Of a DNA stretch of 20,255 nt, positions 14,118 to 20,255 are shown in pieces. This DNA is from Bacillota bacterium (GTDB taxonomy: Bacteria; Bacillota; Bacilli; Bacillales; Bacillaceae_J). Under the pieces are notes generated by a model. It was not told the origin of the DNA and did not search any database. It was given only the letters and a program-made list of their open reading frames with translations. Numbering within the stretch: position 1 is the first letter of the stretch; the number at the start of each line of letters is the position of its first letter. Both the position numbers and the translations under genes were made by a program. The DNA lies in the NCBI GenBank assembly GCA_023457235.1, contig JAEWMK010000013.1:1-20255 (forward strand), read 5' to 3'.

Positions 14118-16131
14118 GGGCTTCCCCCCATTTCCTTATCTTAACTCTGCTGTCATAAAAGAAAACACTTGATTCACTCAGGCCATTTTCGTTTTTTACT
14201 GAGATTAATTGATTAATAGGATTATGGCCTGCTTGTGGGGCAAGAACTATATTTTTTGGTAAAAGCTTATTAATTCTTACCCTACCGGTAATCATCCCGT
14301 GATCGTTAAATACCTCTACCTTCATCTTGTCTTGAAGGTCGTGGCTCCGTGCAATATCAGCAGAAATCTCAATCATCATTTCCAGTTCATCTGAATTTAG
14401 CCATGGGTTCATTTCATATTGAGAATGGATTTTAAGCAAAGATTGTGGTGTCAGCAATTGATAAGGAAATTCATTCTCCTCGGCAAAAGCTTCATTAAAT
14501 TGCTCTCCTTCTACTACCTTTTCAGGTGATAATAAACGAATCTTTGCTTCCTTCGCTAAAAAAATATTGCTTGTTTTTCTTTGCTTTGGACCAGCTAGTA
14601 AATCTTCATAGCCCCCGATGTTGTAAAGCTCCATCATTTCAGGTGTCAATTCTTCCTTAATCCAGTCCATCGGCTCTTTTTCTGCAGGGAAATTGGAAAA
14701 ACCGGGTGAAAGTTCATTCAGCTTAGTAGTCAACTCGCGTGCAATTTTCAAATCACTTTTTGCTTCATAAAAAGGTGGTATTGCCTTTTGGTTGAGTGAT
14801 AACCAATAGTGCCAATAGCCTACATGTAAGTCTTCTTCTTCAAAATGGCTAGCAGCCGGCAAGACAATATCAGATTGTTCAGCGGTCTTTGTTAAAAAAA
14901 GGTCAACGGTGACAATGAGTTCCATTTGTTTATTTAACTCTTCCCATGCTTTAAGATTTTGATCCTGGGTAACGATATTTCTTGATGCAATCCATAGTAA
15001 TTTTAATGGAGGATCTTGTAATAAAAGTGCACTCTCTGAAAAGTCACTAATGTCAATTTCCCGTGAAAACGGAATTGTAGGATGGTTGGGCCCACGATGG
15101 TTTAACAGAGCTAATGGAAATTGCTCAATATCGAAGTGTGTGTAATAAAGACCACCATATGGGATGTTTAGATTTCCGGTTAAGGCTGCTAAACTATTAA
15201 TGGCATCCATGCTGTTATTTCCATAACGGCTTCGCTGCAGCCCTAGCCCATTCCATGTGGCAGCCGGTTTGATTGAACCGTATAAATTACTAAGTTCTTC
15301 GATTGCGTCCAATGGAACACCTGTCTTTTGGACAACATTTGCCATTGTTACATCCTTCTCAAGAAAAGTTTTATAAGCATTCCATCCAAGCGATTGCTCT
15401 TCGATCAAATCTTTTGCATTTTTTCCGTTCATTAACAGGATTTTAGCAATCCCTAAAGCTAACCACATATCTCTTCCAGGCTTTATTTGAATATATATAT
15501 CGGCTTTTTTAGCTGTTTCCGTATAGATAGGGTCAATGACAACAAGTTTTGCCCCTTTTCGTCGCGCTTCATAAATAAATTTCATTTGGTGAACATTGGT
15601 AACAGCCGGGTTTGCGCCCCAGATGACTATTAATCTAGCATTTGCCATATTTTCCGGTACAGATGAATAGTTATCCCCGAATGAATTCTTGATAGCAAGC
15701 CTGCCTGTTTGTGCACAGGGATTCCCGAATGTTTTCGTATGTGGTCCAAAACTGTTGAACATCCCTTCTGTTGCATAATGAAGGATACCAAGATTGCCGG
15801 AAAATTTGTTATAGCCTAAAGCTAGATTGGAGCCGTATCTTTGATTTAATTCAATCATTTTATTGGCTATGATTGTGTAGGCTTCATCCCAGGAAATTCT
15901 AGTCCAATTTCCTGAGCCTCTTGGTTTTTGGATCATCGGGAATTTGAGGCGATCAGGATGGTAGACATATTGCGTATATGCGTATCCTTTTGCGCATAAT
16001 CTACCTTGATTAAAGCCATGGTTCGGATCACCGGTAACTTTAATAAGTTTGCCATTATCAACATAGGAAAGAATTCCACATGTTCCATAACAGTTTCGGG
16101 GACATGTATTTCTAATAATTTGAAGTTTCAA
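14110..16131 (-). CDS. Cytoplasmic molybdopterin oxidoreductase, substrate unknown
   Basis: This 673-residue member of the DMSO reductase superfamily (Mo or W, bis-PGD) starts at TTG 16131, with AAAGGAG upstream; the Cys motif begins at once and there is no room for a Tat signal. The [4Fe-4S] ligands are Cys10, Cys14, Cys18 and Cys46 (CPRNCYGTCG...LCAKG). VYHPDRLKFPMIQ and WTRISWDEAYTIIA follow. GNPCAQTGRLA puts Cys139 where DmsA has Ser before AQ, so the metal ligand is probably Cys. WGANPAVTN, VVIDPIYTETAKKAD and GLGLQRSRYGNNS are cofactor-binding motifs, and the C-terminal dinucleotide domain is present. The protein is shorter than DmsA. Cys-ligated relatives include formate dehydrogenases, polysulfide/thiosulfate reductases and acetylene hydratase; none is favoured by what can be seen. 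It lies 17 bases after the pucR-like gene. Confidence 0.85.
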   Translation of the reverse strand: MKLQIIRNTCPRNCYGTCGILSYVDNGKLIKVTGDPNHGFNQGRLCAKGYAYTQYVYHPDRLKFPMIQKPRGSGNWTRISWDEAYTIIANKMIELNQRYGSNLALGYNKFSGNLGILHYATEGMFNSFGPHTKTFGNPCAQTGRLAIKNSFGDNYSSVPENMANARLIVIWGANPAVTNVHQMKFIYEARRKGAKLVVIDPIYTETAKKADIYIQIKPGRDMWLALGIAKILLMNGKNAKDLIEEQSLGWNAYKTFLEKDVTMANVVQKTGVPLDAIEELSNLYGSIKPAATWNGLGLQRSRYGNNSMDAINSLAALTGNLNIPYGGLYYTHFDIEQFPLALLNHRGPNHPTIPFSREIDISDFSESALLLQDPPLKLLWIASRNIVTQDQNLKAWEELNKQMELIVTVDLFLTKTAEQSDIVLPAASHFEEEDLHVGYWHYWLSLNQKAIPPFYEAKSDLKIARELTTKLNELSPGFSNFPAEKEPMDWIKEELTPEMMELYNIGGYEDLLAGPKQRKTSNIFLAKEAKIRLLSPEKVVEGEQFNEAFAEENEFPYQLLTPQSLLKIHSQYEMNPWLNSDELEMMIEISADIARSHDLQDKMKVEVFNDHGMITGRVRINKLLPKNIVLAPQAGHNPINQLISVKNENGLSESSVFFYDSRVKIRKWGEAHV

Positions 16132-16148
16132 AGTTAAGGCATCTCCTT

Positions 16149-17399
16149 TTACAATTGATGCAGTTGCTTAATTTTAAAAGCGGCAGAAATATCAAGCTTT
16201 ATATTGAAATCCTCCAGCTTTATATTTAGAATTTCCTCAATTCTTTTGAGACGGTAGCGCAATGTATTACGGTGAAGAAATAAAGCTTTTGATGTTTGGG
16301 TAATATCAAAATGATTGGCAGCAAACGCCTCTAATGTTTCCATTAAATCCCCGTCATTAACAGCATCATATTTTTCCAAATCTCCTAAAATCGTTTCATA
16401 ATATTCCTTTAAATCCTGAAGATCATGTTTATAAAGAATTCTTTCTAAACCTAATTCATAAAAGAAAGGGATGTCGATGTTTAGTAATAACCCTAAATCA
16501 TAGGCTACTTTAGCCTCTTGGAAGCTTCGAAACAATTCAGTTGGGTTACTATAAACCTTGCCAATTCCACAGACTACTTTATACTCCGGATATATTGAAT
16601 GGATATAATTAATGACTGAATGAGAAAATTGCTTAACTTCATCCCTATTGTTAACCGGATCATCGATCGTTTGGAATGGATAAATCACAATAACCTGACT
16701 TTGTTTAATCAAAGTGATCGGGATTTTGCCACAATCGGAAAGTATTTTTCCTATATAGCTGTGTATCCTATTTAAGATTTGTTTTTCTGCAGAAAAGTGA
16801 TTAAAATTCTTTAATGAAAAAACTATCGTTTGATGAGGGTTATTAAAATTCCATCCCCATATATTTCCGTATTCAATAATATCTTCCCTTTGTTTCATAT
16901 TTCCATAAAGCAGATCAAACAAAAAGGCGACTTTATATCTAACCTTTTCCTGGTTCAGTTCCTGCTGTTTTTGCATCTGAATCGCACACAAAGATGCCGC
17001 GAATGTTGCTATTTTGCTATATTGAACAATTTCAACAGCGTCATCACCAAGGATGAAAAGGAAACCAAAGGTTGTATTCATATGAATGATTGGAGCGGCG
17101 ATTCCTAGCATTTTTTTATCTGCAGTTTGAATATTATAAATTCTAGTATTATTATCATTAGTTGAATGAACCTCTTCAGAGAGGAAGGAATGAAAAGCCT
17201 CAGGACATATAGGCATGTCCGATGAAAATAAAACACTATAAAGGGGATCGGTAATAATGACAGGAAGAGAAAGTAGAGACTTTAGCTTTTGTAGAAGTTG
17301 GTCAATACCTGCATTTGATGCAACTAATAGCTCATTTGCATAATCAGGAATAGCTTGATAGTCGTTCACGAGTATATCCTGCCTTTCTCTTATTTTCAT
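16149..17399 (-). CDS. PucR/CdaR-family transcriptional regulator
   Basis: The 416-residue protein ends in the PucR-type helix-turn-helix at about 365-394 (TSKALFLHRNTLRYRLKRIEEIL). Before it is a GGDEF-like region without catalytic motifs (about 170-300), and at the N-terminus a GAF-like sensor (about 30-140, LPVIITDPLYSVLFSS...LGIAAPIIHMNTTFGFLFIL). Members usually activate nearby catabolic genes in response to a small molecule. It is first in a minus-strand operon with the molybdoenzyme and its iron-sulfur partner, so it probably senses that enzyme's substrate. ATG at 17399 has only a distant GGAG (14 bases); GTG at 17369, with GGCAGGA 7 bases upstream, is a real alternative that would shorten the protein by ten residues. 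Confidence 0.85.
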   Translation of the reverse strand: MKIRERQDILVNDYQAIPDYANELLVASNAGIDQLLQKLKSLLSLPVIITDPLYSVLFSSDMPICPEAFHSFLSEEVHSTNDNNTRIYNIQTADKKMLGIAAPIIHMNTTFGFLFILGDDAVEIVQYSKIATFAASLCAIQMQKQQELNQEKVRYKVAFLFDLLYGNMKQREDIIEYGNIWGWNFNNPHQTIVFSLKNFNHFSAEKQILNRIHSYIGKILSDCGKIPITLIKQSQVIVIYPFQTIDDPVNNRDEVKQFSHSVINYIHSIYPEYKVVCGIGKVYSNPTELFRSFQEAKVAYDLGLLLNIDIPFFYELGLERILYKHDLQDLKEYYETILGDLEKYDAVNDGDLMETLEAFAANHFDITQTSKALFLHRNTLRYRLKRIEEILNIKLEDFNIKLDISAAFKIKQLHQL

Positions 17400-17573
17400 G
17401 TTGTTTATACAGTCTCCAAATTATCTTACCCTACTAATATTTGAAGAACAATGAATGTCACAAATACGTAAGAAAATAGTTGTAGGATTGTACAAAAAAA
17501 CTGTCAATAATTCGTTTAGAATGGACATACCAGTGTTAGTTAAAAGGACCTATAATAATAGTACGTAATCAAT

Positions 17574-17591
17574 TTGTGAAATAATTAACAA
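17574..17591. promoter_or_regulatory. Rex-like operator before the polyferredoxin
   Basis: TTGTGAAATAATTAACAA matches the Rex consensus TTGTGAA-N4-TTCACAA with one mismatch (A for C at 17587). Its centre is 30 bases before the ATG and about 25 bases downstream of TATAAT at 17551-17556. This is the same layout as the perfect site before the dms operon, suggesting shared redox control. The -35 is weak. The divergent pucR-like gene starts 175 bases away; the rest of 17400-17573 shows no strong motif. Confidence 0.5.
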
Positions 17592-17612
17592 GGATAAAGT
17601 GGGGGGAGATGT

Positions 17613-18521
17613 ATGGGATTACTAAGTTTGTGGGCAGAGAGTTTAACATATGAATATGAAATTTTAAAATCTTGCACGTACCACCAAAGCCCCCGTTCAA
17701 AGTGCAAAAAATGTGTAGAATGCTGTAAAAGCAATGCGATATCTTTTGTTAATGGTATTCCTTCTATTAACTCTGAACAATGTACACAATGTGGAGACTG
17801 TATTGCGGCGTGTTCTGTACAAGCTGTTGCTGGGATTTTTCCTACAAGAACAGTTAAGAATCATCAGTTGATTATTACAGGAGGACACCCCCCTACTACA
17901 AAAGAACTATTAGTCTATTACAAAAGGGGAATAACGGAGATTTCCTACGACCAGGAATTAAATGAGGACTGGAGGAGAGGGATAGAAGATACCAACGCTA
18001 TATTACTTCTGCTTGGCGAATCTCCTTTTTCAATAACTAATGAAAAAGTTGACAGCAAGACAGAAGAAATGACAAGAAGAGAATTATTTTTCAGTTGGAA
18101 AAAAGAAACACAATCATTATTGGTTAAAATGGCACCAGCTAAATGGCGTTTTAATCAGGATGATTTAGAATTAGCGAAATATTACCCTGAACATCAATTT
18201 TCAGAAATTACTTTGGATGCTAGTAAATGTACATTATGTAAGGCTTGTGTAGTTCTTTGTCATAAAAAATGCTTAAAGATAACAGATGCCGGCTTTTTCA
18301 TAAATGCCCAAAGCTGTTCATCATGTAATTTATGCGAAGATATTTGTCCGGAAAAAGCACTCAAAGTGAAAGAAAAAATATCAAGACATCAACCAATTAA
18401 CCTTCCTGTAATATCGAAAGTATGTACTGAATGCAATAATAGCTATCAAACCTTAACGGATACAGATGAAGTATGCGTTCCATGTGAGAAAAGAAAAGGA
18501 TTATTAGGAGCTAGATATTGA
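17613..18521 (+). CDS. Polyferredoxin with C-terminal CxxC pairs
   Basis: The 302-residue soluble protein has an N-terminal dicluster region: an irregular set Cys21, Cys31, Cys34, Cys37, Cys38 and a regular Cys57/60/63/67. A linker of about 130 residues (about 75-200) has no recognised motif. A regular bacterial-ferredoxin region follows, Cys206/209/212/216 and Cys235/238/241/245-Pro. The tail has Cys271xxCys274 and Cys288xxCys291, a zinc-ribbon or rubredoxin-like knuckle. It should shuttle electrons in the cytoplasm, probably to or from the molybdoenzymes; it lacks a signal peptide and membrane segments. ATG at 17613 follows GGGGGGAG. The gene lies 25 bases before tatA and divergent from the pucR-like operon. 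I do not recognise a named family for the whole architecture. Confidence 0.8.
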   Translation: MGLLSLWAESLTYEYEILKSCTYHQSPRSKCKKCVECCKSNAISFVNGIPSINSEQCTQCGDCIAACSVQAVAGIFPTRTVKNHQLIITGGHPPTTKELLVYYKRGITEISYDQELNEDWRRGIEDTNAILLLLGESPFSITNEKVDSKTEEMTRRELFFSWKKETQSLLVKMAPAKWRFNQDDLELAKYYPEHQFSEITLDASKCTLCKACVVLCHKKCLKITDAGFFINAQSCSSCNLCEDICPEKALKVKEKISRHQPINLPVISKVCTECNNSYQTLTDTDEVCVPCEKRKGLLGARY

Positions 18522-18546
18522 ACATTCGATAGGAGATGAATACAGT

Positions 18547-18750
18547 ATGTTATCTAATATTGGAATTCCAGGATTAATACTAATATTAATTATCGCATTA
18601 GTTATTTTTGGGCCGAAGAAGCTCCCTGAAATGGGCAGAGCGGTTGGACAAACATTAAAGGAATTTAAAAACTCTACAAAAGAACTCGTCGAGGAAGATA
18701 CAAAAGCAGATGATGAAAAAGAAGAAAAGCAAATCCCGCCTAGTATTTAA
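18547..18750 (+). CDS. tatA: Twin-arginine translocase subunit TatA
   Basis: This 67-residue Tat pore subunit has a single N-terminal membrane helix (GIPGLILILIIALVIFG), the hinge FGPKKLPEMGRAVG and an amphipathic helix with FKNSTKEL, then an acidic tail. ATG at 18547 has AGGAGATGA 7 bases upstream. It is a lone tatA with no tatC beside it; another locus must supply TatC. Its presence near a Tat-exported DmsA suggests a dedicated or boosted supply of TatA during anaerobic growth. The stop overlaps the stop of the convergent gene by 4 bases inside a terminator hairpin. Confidence 0.95.
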   Translation: MLSNIGIPGLILILIIALVIFGPKKLPEMGRAVGQTLKEFKNSTKELVEEDTKADDEKEEKQIPPSI

Positions 18751-18760
18751 AGGCGGGATT
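18732..18760. terminator. Shared bidirectional terminator containing both stop codons
   Basis: AATCCCGCCT (18732-18741) pairs perfectly with AGGCGGGATT (18751-18760) around a 9-base loop. The tatA stop (18748-18750) and the convergent glnL stop (18747-18749) lie in the loop. T-runs on both sides are short and interrupted. Confidence 0.75.
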
Positions 18761-19658
18761 CTTGATTTACTTCCATATAAAGGACTTGAATGAATTTTTT
18801 GATGTTAATTCTTGCATGTCCATTTTCCTCTGATTGTTTTCCTTCTAGTTCCAACATTTTCATCCGTACTTGCGGGAAATCAAAATAAGTGGAAGCATAA
18901 TGCTCAAACGTTGGGTTTGAAAAATCATTGATTCCTAAAGAAGCAATATGCTCAAGGGATTGATGAAGGGCCCGTCTTACCCTTTGTTCTGAAGCTTTTG
19001 CCTCTTTTTGATCTTTAATCCCAAGCCTTTTTAGTGCAACCTCTTCAAAAAGTTCTTTTAAAGGAGGAATTTCATGTTTCCCTTCAAGCTCTTGTTGTTT
19101 CAACACTTCCAAAATGTCTAATAGATCCTTATGGCCTCCTTCACATAGGATGCCTAAGTCTAATAGTTTATATTTTGCCGCCTCGACTATATTGTTCGAA
19201 GATTGAACGATAGTGTTTCTTTCAGGCAACTGAATAGCCGTGTTATTCAATTGGTTTAAGGATTGTTGTATAGTATGGATTGATTTTTCAAGCAGGATCC
19301 GTTCTTTTACTTTTGTTAAAACGCCAATGACCTCAAGCCGATTTATGGGCTTCATAATGTAATATTCAATCCCCAATGAAAAAGCTTCTCCGATTAATTC
19401 CTTAATTTCGACTTGTGAAACCATTACAATTTTCCCTTGATAAGCGGGTCTAATTTGACGAATCGTTTCAATTCCATCCCGTTTGGGCATTAATAAATCA
19501 ATGATTAATATATCGATATCTTTGGCAGTTAATAAAGAATCGGTTACCTCTGAACCATCACTTGCTTCTCCTTCAATCGTTCCGAAATCTTCATCTTCTA
19601 TGATATCGGCAAGCATAGCTCGTACAGACGCATCATCATCTACTAGAAAAAATCGCAC
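18747..19658 (-). CDS. glnL: GlnL (YcbB)-type response regulator
   Basis: This is the DNA-binding regulator of a two-component system that in B. subtilis (GlnK-GlnL) responds to glutamine and switches on glutamine uptake and glutaminase genes. GTG at 19658 (MRFFLVDDD) is chosen because GGGG lies 6 bases upstream; a GTG at 19670 adds MGNN but has no ribosome site. The receiver domain (1-120) has the acidic pocket Asp7/8, phosphoacceptor Asp54 in LIIDLLMPKRDG, Ser81 and Lys103. The remainder (about 150-303) is a YcbB-type output domain (KASEQRVRRALHQSLEHIASLGINDFSNP..FEHYASTYFDFP), a helical DNA-binding family. The start lies one base after the kinase stop. No target glutamine genes are in the window. 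Confidence 0.85.
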   Translation of the reverse strand: MRFFLVDDDASVRAMLADIIEDEDFGTIEGEASDGSEVTDSLLTAKDIDILIIDLLMPKRDGIETIRQIRPAYQGKIVMVSQVEIKELIGEAFSLGIEYYIMKPINRLEVIGVLTKVKERILLEKSIHTIQQSLNQLNNTAIQLPERNTIVQSSNNIVEAAKYKLLDLGILCEGGHKDLLDILEVLKQQELEGKHEIPPLKELFEEVALKRLGIKDQKEAKASEQRVRRALHQSLEHIASLGINDFSNPTFEHYASTYFDFPQVRMKMLELEGKQSEENGHARINIKKFIQVLYMEVNQESRL

Positions 19659-19659
19659 A

Positions 19660-20255
19660 TTATTCCCCACTTTCTGTTAATTGTACAATTGGCAACTGGA
19701 CAATGAAAGAGGTTTTCATATCCCCTTCAAGGTGTTGAAGCTCAATACTACCATTAAGATGTTCGACGACATCCTTTATATAAGTTAATCCAATCCCATT
19801 GGAGGCAACACCTGTTTCATTATACTTTGTTGTGAACCCTGCTTCGAAAATTAAATCCTGATGGCGTTCTGATATGCCTGGTCCATTATCGGAAATTTTC
19901 ATCACGAGCATGTCTTCTATTTTCGAAATTTCAATTCTAATCGTTGTCACTTCGATACAGGCCTCTACTGCGTTGGAAACTAGATTATTAATAATCGAAA
20001 GAAGGATAAACGTATGATAAAACTGTGACGGTCCTTCAATTTCTACCTCAAAGAATATTTTCTTTTCTAGCATTTGCCCATACCGTTCATTTGTGGTTAC
20101 GACAATATCGATAATTTCCTCTATTTTCATAAAATCATCTAGTTGTTCTTTTTCCATTAATCTTGATAATCCCGCATGGACCCGTTGATTGTCTTTTTTC
20201 ATTTCATGGACCTGACCGGCGATGGCCAAAACAGAGGTTGTATAAGGATTCATTC
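19660..20255 (-). CDS. glnK: GlnK-type sensor histidine kinase, C-terminal part
   Basis: The 198 visible residues run to the right edge with the frame open, so the sensor region and true start lie outside. The ATG at 20253 is internal. The likely phosphoacceptor His is in GQVHEMKKDNQRVHAGLSRL (residue 16 of the visible part), a SpoOB-like dimerisation helix pair. The ATPase domain has the N box (NNLVSNAVEA), the G1 box (DNGPGI), an F-box-like GFTTKY and the G2 box (GIGLTYIKD). It is upstream of and nearly overlaps the response regulator, so the two form an operon. The name rests on its YcbB-type partner; the ligand-binding part is not visible. Confidence 0.8.
   Translation of the reverse strand, partial: MNPYTTSVLAIAGQVHEMKKDNQRVHAGLSRLMEKEQLDDFMKIEEIIDIVVTTNERYGQMLEKKIFFEVEIEGPSQFYHTFILLSIINNLVSNAVEACIEVTTIRIEISKIEDMLVMKISDNGPGISERHQDLIFEAGFTTKYNETGVASNGIGLTYIKDVVEHLNGSIELQHLEGDMKTSFIVQLPIVQLTESGE

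Noticed and set aside
13569..16131. Second DMSO reductase sharing the DmsC anchor
   Set aside because: Neither subunit has a Tat signal, the Mo-ligand position is Cys not Ser, and the genes are in a separate, oppositely oriented operon.
1..20255. CRISPR array, tRNA, rRNA or complete insertion sequence
   Set aside because: No spaced direct repeats, tRNA-like cloverleaf, rRNA sequence or transposase with terminal inverted repeats was seen. The Rpn-like gene is called transposase-like in some annotations, but no element ends were found.

Overview
The window looks like chromosome from a facultatively anaerobic Bacillaceae species. The DNA is AT-rich, Shine-Dalgarno sequences are strong (AGGAGGTG type), GTG and TTG starts are common, and the recognisable proteins (YqfL, GlnK/GlnL, PucR family, DmsABC) are of Bacillus type. 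Protein identities come from reading translations and remembered family motifs; no database search was run.

Positions 1-3500 hold oxygen- and iron-linked regulation. A V4R-type protein (minus strand, cut by the left edge) has a perfect 7-1-7 Fur box upstream. Divergent from it is a PAS-GGDEF-EAL cyclic-di-GMP protein, whose start region carries a perfect TTGAT-N4-ATCAA FNR box placed at about -41.5 from a plausible start point. A small DUF2249 protein follows. Convergent to it lies a Crp/FNR regulator that has cysteines matching the iron-sulfur ligands of E. coli FNR and an ExxSR recognition helix. An unrecognised 88-residue protein and a free-standing terminator follow.

Positions 3750-7340 hold yqfL (PPDK regulatory kinase/phosphorylase) and ppdK (pyruvate, phosphate dikinase), one base apart, closed by a strong terminator.

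Positions 7348-8810 are an accessory island. It has an Rpn/YhgA-like PD-(D/E)XK nuclease of 300 residues, a GC-richer segment that can fold, and an orphan 65-residue ORF homologous to the nuclease C-terminus. The nuclease gene has an in-frame internal ATG that would give a product of exactly the same 65 residues. This fits the intragenic-antitoxin arrangement described for E. coli Rpn proteins and is the best candidate here for an unusual system.

Positions 8865-13570 form a respiratory operon: a TorD-type chaperone, then DmsA (Tat-exported molybdoenzyme), DmsB (four [4Fe-4S] clusters) and DmsC (eight-helix quinol-oxidising anchor). It is preceded by a perfect Rex/FNR-like operator.

Positions 13569-17399 (minus strand) encode a PucR-type regulator, a second molybdopterin oxidoreductase without an export signal and with a probable Cys ligand to Mo/W, and its own DmsB-like electron-transfer subunit. 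This appears to be a soluble cytoplasmic enzyme of unknown substrate. Divergent from it, at 17574-18750, a Rex-like operator precedes a polyferredoxin and TatA. The right end carries glnL and the 3' part of glnK (minus strand), convergent with tatA; their stop codons overlap inside one terminator hairpin.

Read together, most of the region serves anaerobic electron disposal: oxygen and redox regulators, an exported reductase, a cytoplasmic molybdoenzyme, a small iron-sulfur carrier and a Tat component. The nuclease island sits between it and the PPDK pair.
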